From Spirochaetaceae bacterium (lineage in GTDB: Bacteria; Spirochaetota; Spirochaetia; SZUA-6; Fen-1364): a stretch of 9,513 nucleotides of DNA. The DNA lies in the NCBI GenBank assembly GCA_003170115.1, contig PMZS01000250.1:1-9513 (forward strand), written 5' to 3'. The translations under genes and the position numbers were made by a program. Under the pieces are notes generated by a model that worked only from the letters and a program-made list of their open reading frames with translations, searched no databases and was not told where the DNA came from. Within the stretch, counting starts at the first letter, position 1. Every line of letters starts with the position of its first letter. Shown one piece after another: positions 1-5,958 of this stretch.

Positions 1-677
1 AGCTCGATCGCGCCGCCCTGGAAGTGGAAGCCGAGACCGCAGGCATTGATCGAGATGAAGAAGGCGTGCAGGGCGCACCTGATGTACGATGTGGTGAGGA
101 TCGTGGGCTTCAGCACGAGCAAGGCATGCTGGAGGAACACCGGCACCGAGATGTCGAACCACAGCCGCGCGAGCAGTATGGCGGCCCCGATGGCGCAGAA
201 GTCGCTGATGGCCTTCAGGATGGGCAGCGAAAGGATGGAGGCCAGCACGCGAGGGATGACGATGTACTGGGTTGGCTCCACCGCCATGAGTCGAAGCGCG
301 TCAAGCTGGCCGCTCATCTGCATGGAGCCGATCTCCACGGTGAAGGCGGTGCCTATTTTCGCGGCGAACATCATGGCGCCGAAGAGGGTGGTCGCGGCGG
401 AGAGCAGGAGGTAGATGCTCGCCGCCCCGGCCCAGTTGATGACGCTGAATTTCGTTCCGTACCAGCCGGCGAGCCATGCGAACATGGCTCCCTCCACGAC
501 ACCGGCAACGGCGAGGATGCCGAAACCTTCCAGCATCACCCGCACGATCTGCTGGCCGAGCTGCCGTATGGGGAATGGTTCGCGGAAGAGCCAGAAAAAG
601 AAATTCCCGTACATGCTGGCCGTGGACGCCCCGGCATGTTTCCATTCCTGGACGGCTTCACTCTTGGCGTGTGGCAT
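1..677 (-). CDS. MlaE/YrbE-family ABC transporter permease (5' part, runs off left edge)
   Basis: This is the inner-membrane permease of an Mla-type ABC system, which moves phospholipids between the inner and outer membranes. The frame stays open to the window edge and gives 225 residues, most of the family's usual length of about 260. Family landmarks are GTAFTVEIGSMQMSGQLDAL (109-128), the stretch RLMAVEPTQYIVIPRVLAS (129-147), and a C-terminal GLGFHFQGGAIE (214-225) that matches the usual Gly-rich end. Hydrophobic segments lie at about 48-70, 85-106, 143-172 and 179-212. I chose the ATG at 677 because a sigma70-like promoter (687-715) ends just before it, which leaves a leader of 0-3 bases; no Shine-Dalgarno is visible. 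Met22 is an alternative start. ATPase (MlaF) and MCE (MlaD) genes would be expected beyond the left edge. The family call is strong; the transported lipid is inferred from the family. Confidence 0.9.
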   Translation of the reverse strand, partial: MPHAKSEAVQEWKHAGASTASMYGNFFFWLFREPFPIRQLGQQIVRVMLEGFGILAVAGVVEGAMFAWLAGWYGTKFSVINWAGAASIYLLLSAATTLFGAMMFAAKIGTAFTVEIGSMQMSGQLDALRLMAVEPTQYIVIPRVLASILSLPILKAISDFCAIGAAILLARLWFDISVPVFLQHALLVLKPTILTTSYIRCALHAFFISINACGLGFHFQGGAIE

Positions 678-686
678 CTGGCAGCG

Positions 687-715
687 ATAGTAGTAACGAT
701 GCCCGGAGGTGTCAA
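687..715 (-). promoter_or_regulatory. Sigma70-like promoter for the mlaE-type gene
   Basis: Read on the minus strand, there is a perfect -35 TTGACA (715-710), a 17-base spacer, and a -10 TACTAT (692-687, 4 of 6 consensus bases). The expected start of transcription is at about 680-677, at or within three bases of the ATG at 677. The mRNA would be leaderless or nearly so, which fits the absence of a ribosome binding site. The call rests on motif and spacing only. Confidence 0.6.
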
Positions 716-721
716 GCTTTT

Positions 722-742
722 GGATTTTCGCGCGCGAAATCC
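722..742. promoter_or_regulatory. Near-perfect palindrome, candidate operator between divergent promoters
   Basis: The core TTTCGCGCGCGAAA (726-739) is a perfect 14-base palindrome. The symmetry extends to GGAT...ATCC (722-742) with one extra T in the left arm. It lies six bases upstream of the minus-strand -35 and about 40 bases upstream of the plus-strand -35, a usual place for a dimeric repressor or activator of a divergent promoter pair. It is not followed by a T-run and does not sit at a gene end, so a terminator is unlikely. The binding protein is unknown. Confidence 0.45.
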
Positions 743-783
743 TGCTCCGAGTCGCAGATGAGAGCGGCGGTTCCGTCCGCGCC

Positions 784-812
784 TTGACAATCGAAAGGCA
801 CCACGGGACACT
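784..812 (+). promoter_or_regulatory. Sigma70-like promoter for the DUF212-rnf-GH57 unit
   Basis: There is a perfect -35 TTGACA (784-789), a 17-base spacer, and a weak -10 GACACT (807-812, 3 of 6 bases, including the conserved A2 and T6). Six bases follow the -10, so the predicted transcription start is base 819, the A of the ATG itself. A leaderless mRNA is therefore predicted, in line with the lack of a Shine-Dalgarno before 819. The weak -10 suggests that an activator may help, possibly at the palindrome at 722-742. Confidence 0.5.
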
Positions 813-818
813 CTGCCG

Positions 819-1301
819 ATGCTCTTCCCGCGGACCGTCGACCTGCTGACCAGGGTTTTGGAGAATCCGGTCTTTCTCTCAGCGCTTTCGAGCTGGTTTC
901 TCGCCCAGATCCTCAAGTCCTTCATCATGCTTGCCCGCAGCAGACCCCGGACGGCACGGGAAATCCTGGTGAATCTCTTCTGGGCGACGGGCGGCATGCC
1001 CAGCAGCCATTCCGCCGTCGTGGTTGCCCTTGCCACATCCGCGGGATTCGTCGAAGGTCCCGACTCGACCCTGTTCATCGTCACCCTCTTCTACGCAATT
1101 CTCACGTTCCGTGATGCGCTGGGTGTGCGGCGCGCAGCGGGTGCCCAGGCGAAGGTCATCAATCAGCTCATCCGCGATCTCTCCCCGCGATTTCCTCTGC
1201 GCAGCAGGCCGGTGAAGGAGATCGTCGGTCACACCGTCTCCGAGGTGTTTGTCGGATCGCTTCTCGGGTTCTTCATCGCGGTCGCGTTCTGCACGCTTTG
1301 A
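819..1301 (+). CDS. Divergent PAP2 family protein (DUF212/YuiD-like)
   Basis: This is a small membrane protein (160 residues) of the divergent PAP2 family, related to acid phosphatases and vanadium haloperoxidases; the substrate is not known for this family. Landmarks are GGMPSSHSA (58-66), RDALGVRRAAGAQAKVIN (98-115) and EIVGHTVSEVFVG (134-146). The length is typical. Hydrophobic segments lie near 18-38, 65-97 and 140-158. The ATG at 819 is the only sensible start and coincides with the predicted transcription start. The gene is the first of the unit, and its stop TGA shares its A with the next gene's ATG (TGATG, 1299-1303), so the next gene is probably translationally coupled. The family assignment is secure. 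A phosphatase role is only a possibility, because the classical first PAP2 motif (K...RP) is not evident. Confidence 0.9.
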   Translation: MLFPRTVDLLTRVLENPVFLSALSSWFLAQILKSFIMLARSRPRTAREILVNLFWATGGMPSSHSAVVVALATSAGFVEGPDSTLFIVTLFYAILTFRDALGVRRAAGAQAKVINQLIRDLSPRFPLRSRPVKEIVGHTVSEVFVGSLLGFFIAVAFCTL

Positions 1302-2893
1302 TGAAGCGGAAGAAAACGACGCGCGAGGTTCAGCCCCGCGCCTCGGTGAAGGCGGGCGTGGCACTTGCCATGGCTCTGGCCTCCGTGTGGGTGACGAGCC
1401 TGCCGGGGCTCTCGGATCGACCCACCCGCGTGTGGCGCGGCTACGAGACACTCCTGATCCGGGAGGACGTCGCGCCCCCCGGGGCCCTCGGACGCGTCGT
1501 GAGCGCGCTGGGTCCCGGCGTGGTGAGCGAGCTCACGGCTCCAGTCAGCTTCTGGAATTTCACCGGGGTTGAGAACGTCCCCGTTGACCGGATGGACGCG
1601 AGAATCGATCGCAGTGATCCGCGGCATGACCGGGTGATGGACGCTCTGCCGGGCTACTTTCGGGCGTCCACTGAATCCGCCTCCGTGATGCAGCGCGCGG
1701 GCCGGGGCGGCGGGTGGAGCTTTGCCTACATACCCGCGCGGCGCGCCGCCGTGGTGGACTACATGAGGATCGCGGCCATTCTGGGACTGCCCCGGCACGG
1801 CGCCTGGAAGCTGGCAGAGTTCGACCCGGCCGAGTTCCTGGTTTCAGCGGCCGGCCTGCTCGTGCTGGCCGTAATGCTTGCATACCCCTTTCGAAAGGAA
1901 GGGCGCCTCCCGCTGCTGCTTTCCGGTGCGGGGGCTCTGCTCTGGATTCCCTTTCTGCTTCCGGGAGGCGTCGCGAGGCTCGCCCTCTCCCTTCTTCTGC
2001 TCGCGGCGTGGTTCCCCGCGGTGGAGGTCTTCATCGTTCTCCATGGCTGGGACGAGAAGCTCCTGCGGGAGGCGCGGGATCCACTTGTGAGATTCCTCGC
2101 CGCGGCCGGCGGGGGCCTCGTTCTGCTCCTCCCCGCCAGCGGCTTCTCCGCCGCGGCGCTCATCTCCTGCGCGGGGTCTCTGACGGCATCCGTTCTCCTG
2201 GTCGTCGCACTCGCCCTGTTCTGGGGCCGGGCCCGGCGCCCTCGTCGACGACGAAAGAAATTTGACCCCGTGCCAATCGTCAGGCCCGCGGCAGATCCTT
2301 CCCGCCCGGGCCCGGCCGGTTTTCTCGTCGCCGCTGTCGCGGTTCTGATTGTCGCCGCGATCGGCTTCCTCCGGAGCACCCCGGTGCCAACGCCGCTTCC
2401 CGTTCTCGGCGCGCGGGACTTCTCCTGGGAGTCCCTGTCCCGACTCGGCCGGCAGAACAGGGCTCAGCGACTTCCGGACGTGTCAGACCTCGTCACGCAC
2501 GAAGCGTTCCAGGAAACACTTGCCTTCGGCCGGCCGTGGGGGCTGCCTGGCCGCGACGAGAGGGTGTATGTCCGGGAATACTCGATGAACCCGAGGTCCG
2601 CAACGATCGTGCCGGGAATGAGAAGGGTGAAGGTGTTCGATTCCGCGTGGCTCGGCGCGTTCCTCCTCCGCTCCCTCCCGGGGAGCATCGAGCGGATGCT
2701 TGTGACCCAGCGCAGGGCCATGGCGGTCGCTGTTCGCGGCCAGCTGAGGACACTGTTGAGGGAGCTTCCCGTCGCCGTGCTCGTGATGTTCGTCTTCTCA
2801 ACGTGGTTCGCGTGGGACCGGCGGGCGGCACCCTTGATGAAGGGCGTTCTTCTGCGCTTAAATGGCACAGCACGGCGAGACCAGGTCCCATGA
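1301..2893 (+). CDS. Polytopic membrane protein of unknown function upstream of rnfC
   Basis: I do not recognise this 530-residue protein. Predicted segments are a basic N-terminus (KRKK), TM1 at about 17-36, a polar domain 37-177, TM2 178-196, TM3 203-221, TM4 224-247, TM5 263-282, TM6 284-308, a very basic loop RARRPRRRRKK (310-320), TM7 339-357, a second polar domain 358-488, and TM8 489-505. By the positive-inside rule both polar domains (about 140 and 130 residues) face the periplasm. The only cysteine is Cys290 and there is no CxxC, so Fe-S binding is unlikely. The start is the ATG at 1301, sharing a base with the upstream stop; a TTG one codon earlier is less likely. The stop overlaps the rnfC start (ATGA at 2890-2893), which suggests a role with the Rnf complex. 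From memory, a hypothetical membrane protein also sits beside rnfC in treponemes. The gene is certain; the function is open. Confidence 0.85.
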   Translation: MKRKKTTREVQPRASVKAGVALAMALASVWVTSLPGLSDRPTRVWRGYETLLIREDVAPPGALGRVVSALGPGVVSELTAPVSFWNFTGVENVPVDRMDARIDRSDPRHDRVMDALPGYFRASTESASVMQRAGRGGGWSFAYIPARRAAVVDYMRIAAILGLPRHGAWKLAEFDPAEFLVSAAGLLVLAVMLAYPFRKEGRLPLLLSGAGALLWIPFLLPGGVARLALSLLLLAAWFPAVEVFIVLHGWDEKLLREARDPLVRFLAAAGGGLVLLLPASGFSAAALISCAGSLTASVLLVVALALFWGRARRPRRRRKKFDPVPIVRPAADPSRPGPAGFLVAAVAVLIVAAIGFLRSTPVPTPLPVLGARDFSWESLSRLGRQNRAQRLPDVSDLVTHEAFQETLAFGRPWGLPGRDERVYVREYSMNPRSATIVPGMRRVKVFDSAWLGAFLLRSLPGSIERMLVTQRRAMAVAVRGQLRTLLRELPVAVLVMFVFSTWFAWDRRAAPLMKGVLLRLNGTARRDQVP

Positions 2894-4200
2894 CGTACCC
2901 AACGAAACTCCCGAGGGGCGGGGTTGACCCGCCGGCAGAGACACTTGTTCCCCGCGATTCGGGAATCACCAATGCCGCGGTTCCTTCCCGCGCGCTGATT
3001 CCACTCCTCCAGCATTCCGGAAAGCCTGCTCTCTGCCTCGTGAAGCCCGGGGATCGGGTGAAGGAAGGGATGCTCATCGGCAACGCAGACGGATCGCGTT
3101 CCGCCAATGTGCATGCAACGATCCCGGGGATCGTGGTCGAGGTGGGTGAGCATTGTCTTCCCACGGGAGAGGTCTGCACAGCCGTGGCCATCGAGCTGGG
3201 GGGGGAATTTGAGACCTCGGGAAAGCCCCGTTCGCGGAGGGAGTGGGAAAGCCTTTCGCGGCTCGACCTTCTGGAGCGGATCAGGCGAGCCGGCGTGGTC
3301 GGGCTGGGCGGCGGATCCATCCCGACCCATCTGAAGCTCGCCATCCCCCCCGGCAGCGCCTCGTCGATTTTCGTGGCCAACGGTGTCGAATCGGAACCTT
3401 CGATCTGCGCCGACGACGCGCTTCTCCGCGAGAAGCCCTCCGATATCATGGAGGGTCTGCGCATCTGCCAGGCGCTCCTCACACCGGCGCGTACAGTCAT
3501 CGCCCTTGGAGAGCAATCGGAGGACCTGGTGCCTGAGTTCGAGCGTCTCGTCCGGCAGAAGGGGATCAAGGCCGATGTGGCGGTGCTTCCCTCCCGGTAC
3601 CCGCACGGGCACGAGCAGCTCGTGCTGGCGGCGCTCGGCAGCCGATCCCCCGCCGGCGAGCAGTCCGCCACGGTATTGAACGTGGCCACCCTGTACGCCA
3701 TCTTTGAAGCAGTGATTCTGGACAAGCCCCTCATCGAGCGGGTGCTGACGGTCACCGGCTCTCCGGTGTCCCATCCCCGGAATCTCAAGGTCAGGTTCGG
3801 CATGGGCGTCCGGGATCTCCTGGAGGAGTGTGGTGGTCTCTCATCGGGGGCAGCGAAAATAGTCATGGGGGGCCCGATGCGCGGGGTCAGCGTCGATTCG
3901 CTCGACTTGCCGGTGACAAAAGTGACCTCCGGCATTGTCGCGTTTGAGGGCCTGGCTGCCCGTCCGCACGCGGAGCTCCCGTGCATCCGCTGCGGGAGCT
4001 GCATCGAAGCCTGCCCGTGGAATCTGGTGCCGACGCGGCTCTTCAAGCTTGTCCGCATTGGAGCAGCGGCCGCGGCGGAGCGGGAAGGACTTTCGAGCTG
4101 CACGGAATGCGGTTGCTGCGCCTATTCCTGCCCCTCCCGCATCCCGCTTGTCGCCGTGCTGCGCCAGGGGAAACACGCTCTCCGGGGATCCGATGCCTGA
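2890..4200 (+). CDS. rnfC: Electron transport complex subunit RnfC
   Basis: RnfC is the membrane-associated NADH/FMN/Fe-S subunit of the Rnf pump, exchanging electrons with NAD(H) on the cytoplasmic side. The protein has 436 residues, a usual core length without the long repeat tail of some proteobacterial forms. In order it shows LPRGGVDPP (7-15, family GGIHPP), a lipoyl-like fold with KPGDRVKEG and NVHATIPG (52-80), a nucleotide/flavin loop GLGGGSIPTHLKL (138-150), NGVESEP (164-170), SRYPHGHEQL (235-244), and GGPMRG (327-332). Two 4Fe-4S motifs follow, Cys365/368/371/375 and Cys404/407/410/414. ESEP replaces the ECEP usual in RnfC. The start is the ATG at 2890, overlapping the previous stop by four bases; an AGG at 2883-2885 is a weak ribosome site. 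The 3' end overlaps rnfD by 8 bases. A G8 tract lies at 3198-3205. Confidence 0.96.
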   Translation: MTYPTKLPRGGVDPPAETLVPRDSGITNAAVPSRALIPLLQHSGKPALCLVKPGDRVKEGMLIGNADGSRSANVHATIPGIVVEVGEHCLPTGEVCTAVAIELGGEFETSGKPRSRREWESLSRLDLLERIRRAGVVGLGGGSIPTHLKLAIPPGSASSIFVANGVESEPSICADDALLREKPSDIMEGLRICQALLTPARTVIALGEQSEDLVPEFERLVRQKGIKADVAVLPSRYPHGHEQLVLAALGSRSPAGEQSATVLNVATLYAIFEAVILDKPLIERVLTVTGSPVSHPRNLKVRFGMGVRDLLEECGGLSSGAAKIVMGGPMRGVSVDSLDLPVTKVTSGIVAFEGLAARPHAELPCIRCGSCIEACPWNLVPTRLFKLVRIGAAAAAEREGLSSCTECGCCAYSCPSRIPLVAVLRQGKHALRGSDA

Positions 4201-5305
4201 CACCGAAGGCCGGACCGGTCGTATCGCCTTCTCGCTCATGCCGGCTCCACATCTGGGCGTACGGATGTCAACGGCGCGGATGACGTGGCTGGTCGGCCTC
4301 TGTCTTCTGCCCGCGGCGGGATGGGGTGTGTTTCTCTTCGGGACTCCCGCGCTGATCGTGCTCGCGGTCTCCATCGCGGCGGCGATTCTTGCCGAGCTTG
4401 CTTCGACCCTGCCCTTCGGACGATTCACCCTGCGCGACGGAAGCGCCTTCCTGACGGGATTCATTGTCGGTCTGCTCATGCCCGCCGGTGCGCCCGCCTG
4501 CGTACCGGCAGCTGCCTCCGCTTTCGCCATCCTGGTTGTCAAGCAGAGCTTCGGCGGCCTGGGAAGAAACTGGATGAACCCCGCGATGGGGGGGGTGGTG
4601 TTCGCACTTCTTTCATGGCCCGGGCCCATGTCGCAATGGATCGCTCCAAAAGGCGGCGCCGTGCAGGGTGCGGTGATGCCTCCCTTGGAGGCACTGCGTG
4701 CAGCCATGGCCGGGCCTGGCGCAAAGGAGACCACTCCCCTAGCCATCCTTTCCAGCTCCGGGTTCACGTTCAGTGATCTCGATTCCCAGGTCCTGGGCTG
4801 GATCAATACCCACGTTTTCTCGCCCATGGGAATCTCCCTTCCGCCGGGGACCTTCGATGTGCTGATCGGACACGTTGCCGGCGGCATCGGCATCGTGTCC
4901 GTGCCCCTGCTGATGCTGGGTGCATGGTTTCTGCTTTTCCGGGGCATCATTCGATGGCATCTCCCTGTTATGTACCTGGGAACATTCGCCATACTGGCCG
5001 CGGTCTTCGGTGGCCTTGGGTCTGGCAATGGGTGGTTTGCCGGTGGCCCCGGTTTCCATCTCTTTTCGGGCAGCCTCGTTCTCGGGGCATTCTTCGTCGC
5101 CCCCGATCCCGTTACCTCGCCAATGACGAACAAGGGCAAATGCATCTTCGGGATCGGGCTGGGAACCCTGACATTTTTCCTGCGTTTCTTCGGTTCCCTG
5201 GGCGACGGGGTCGCCGCATCGATCGTCCTGGGCAACTGCGCGGCCCCTCTTCTGGACAGGTGGACATCTCGCAGGGTGACGGGAACCCAGGGAGGGGCCG
5301 CATGA
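4193..5305 (+). CDS. rnfD: Electron transport complex subunit RnfD
   Basis: RnfD is a polytopic inner-membrane subunit, homologous to NqrB, which carries an FMN bound covalently to Thr and takes part in ion translocation. The protein has 370 residues. Landmarks are APHLGVRMSTARMTW (18-32), RDGSAFLTGF (81-90), KQSFGGLGRNWMNPAMGG (117-134), GHVAGGIGIVS (226-236), and HLFSGSLVLGAFFVAPDPV (289-307) followed by TSP (308-310). The expected flavinylation segment, usually SGATPL, reads AKETTPLA (177-184), so Thr181, or less likely Thr180, is the candidate attachment site. GGIGIVS replaces the common GSIGETS. The start is the ATG at 4193, eight bases inside rnfC. The stop overlaps the rnfE start (ATGA, 5302-5305). 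A G8 tract lies at 4588-4595. An ApbE flavin transferase would be needed and is not in the window. Confidence 0.95.
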   Translation: MPDTEGRTGRIAFSLMPAPHLGVRMSTARMTWLVGLCLLPAAGWGVFLFGTPALIVLAVSIAAAILAELASTLPFGRFTLRDGSAFLTGFIVGLLMPAGAPACVPAAASAFAILVVKQSFGGLGRNWMNPAMGGVVFALLSWPGPMSQWIAPKGGAVQGAVMPPLEALRAAMAGPGAKETTPLAILSSSGFTFSDLDSQVLGWINTHVFSPMGISLPPGTFDVLIGHVAGGIGIVSVPLLMLGAWFLLFRGIIRWHLPVMYLGTFAILAAVFGGLGSGNGWFAGGPGFHLFSGSLVLGAFFVAPDPVTSPMTNKGKCIFGIGLGTLTFFLRFFGSLGDGVAASIVLGNCAAPLLDRWTSRRVTGTQGGAA

Positions 5306-5958
5306 AATCAGAAGACCCTCCTGCCCTGCTGTTTCTCGGCCTGTGCCCGGCCATTGCCGTTTCCGTCCGTGTCATCGATGCGCTCTGGATGTCCGCGGGA
5401 GTGATGCTCGTTCTCCTCCTGTCGGGTCTCGCCATGGAGCTCCTCTCCCGGGAAAGCTCCGGGAATGAGGCACGACACTCCTTTGACCGCGGCAGCCCAG
5501 CCGCTCGCTGGATGCGAGCACTGGTCGTCACGTCCTTTCTCACCGCCTCCTTCGAAGCGGGCCTGCTGGCCCTTGCACCTGCAGCCAGCGCGGCCCTCGG
5601 CATTTATGCTCCCCTCATTGCCGTGAACTGCCTTGTGCTGGGCAGGGGGATGCCGGGCACCCACAACCTGCCGACGCGCCGGACCGTCGTCGGGCTGCTC
5701 GGGCGAGGAATCGGGTTCGCCGCATCCCTTGTGGCGATAGCGCTGGTGCGGGAGGCGCTGGGAGCGGGCACGATCACCCTCTTTGCTTTGGGCGGCTTCG
5801 GGGGCACCATTGTGATACCGATGCTCGTCGAGCAGCCGCTTCGAGCCCTGGGTTTTGCCGGCGGAGGCCTGCTGTGCCTGGGCTACCTCGTGGCCGTCTC
5901 CCGGGCAATCTCGCGGCGCGCGGCGGCGAATCCCGCGGGCGGGGAGGCGGCGCAATGA
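5302..5958 (+). CDS. rnfE: Electron transport complex subunit RnfE
   Basis: RnfE is a six-helix inner-membrane subunit of the Rnf pump, homologous to NqrD, which pairs with RnfA as an inverted dimer around a [2Fe-2S] cluster. The protein has 218 residues. It keeps both expected ligand cysteines, Cys15 in FLGLCPAIAVS (11-21) and Cys110 in APLIAVNCLVLGRG (103-116). The C-terminal half has TRRTVVGLLGRGIGFA (125-140) and LVREALG (148-154), as in the family. The RnfE call over RnfA rests on the GLCP and NCLVLGRG forms. The ATG at 5302 overlaps the rnfD stop and has a good GGAGG (5291-5295) six bases upstream. The gene follows rnfD directly, where rnfG would sit in the common order CDGEAB. The stop overlaps the rnfA start (ATGA). 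Confidence 0.94.
   Translation: MKSEDPPALLFLGLCPAIAVSVRVIDALWMSAGVMLVLLLSGLAMELLSRESSGNEARHSFDRGSPAARWMRALVVTSFLTASFEAGLLALAPAASAALGIYAPLIAVNCLVLGRGMPGTHNLPTRRTVVGLLGRGIGFAASLVAIALVREALGAGTITLFALGGFGGTIVIPMLVEQPLRALGFAGGGLLCLGYLVAVSRAISRRAAANPAGGEAAQ

Noticed and set aside
678..721. In-frame extension of the permease upstream of the ATG (would read SGHRYYYRCQ before Met1)
   Set aside because: There is no ATG in this stretch, and it would run through the promoter -10 and -35; family members do not need it.
24..761. Plus-strand open frame opposite the MlaE-type permease
   Set aside because: His/Gly/Glu-rich with no fold-like pattern. The minus strand gives a clear MlaE family match.
2591..2620. 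SAT tripeptide in the unknown membrane protein as a possible flavinylation site (NPRSATIVPG)
   Set aside because: It lacks the Gly and the acidic residue of the ApbE consensus and is not in an FMN-binding domain. One chance tripeptide is not enough.
2464..4103. Very long open frames antisense to the unknown membrane gene and rnfC
   Set aside because: Arg/Pro/Ser-rich low-information translations typical of GC-rich antisense frames. The plus strand there encodes recognisable RnfC with Fe-S motifs.
3841..5235. A long minus-strand open frame opposite rnfC and rnfD
   Set aside because: No recognisable motif, Pro/Arg/Ser/Thr-rich, and fully covered by rnfC and rnfD on the other strand.
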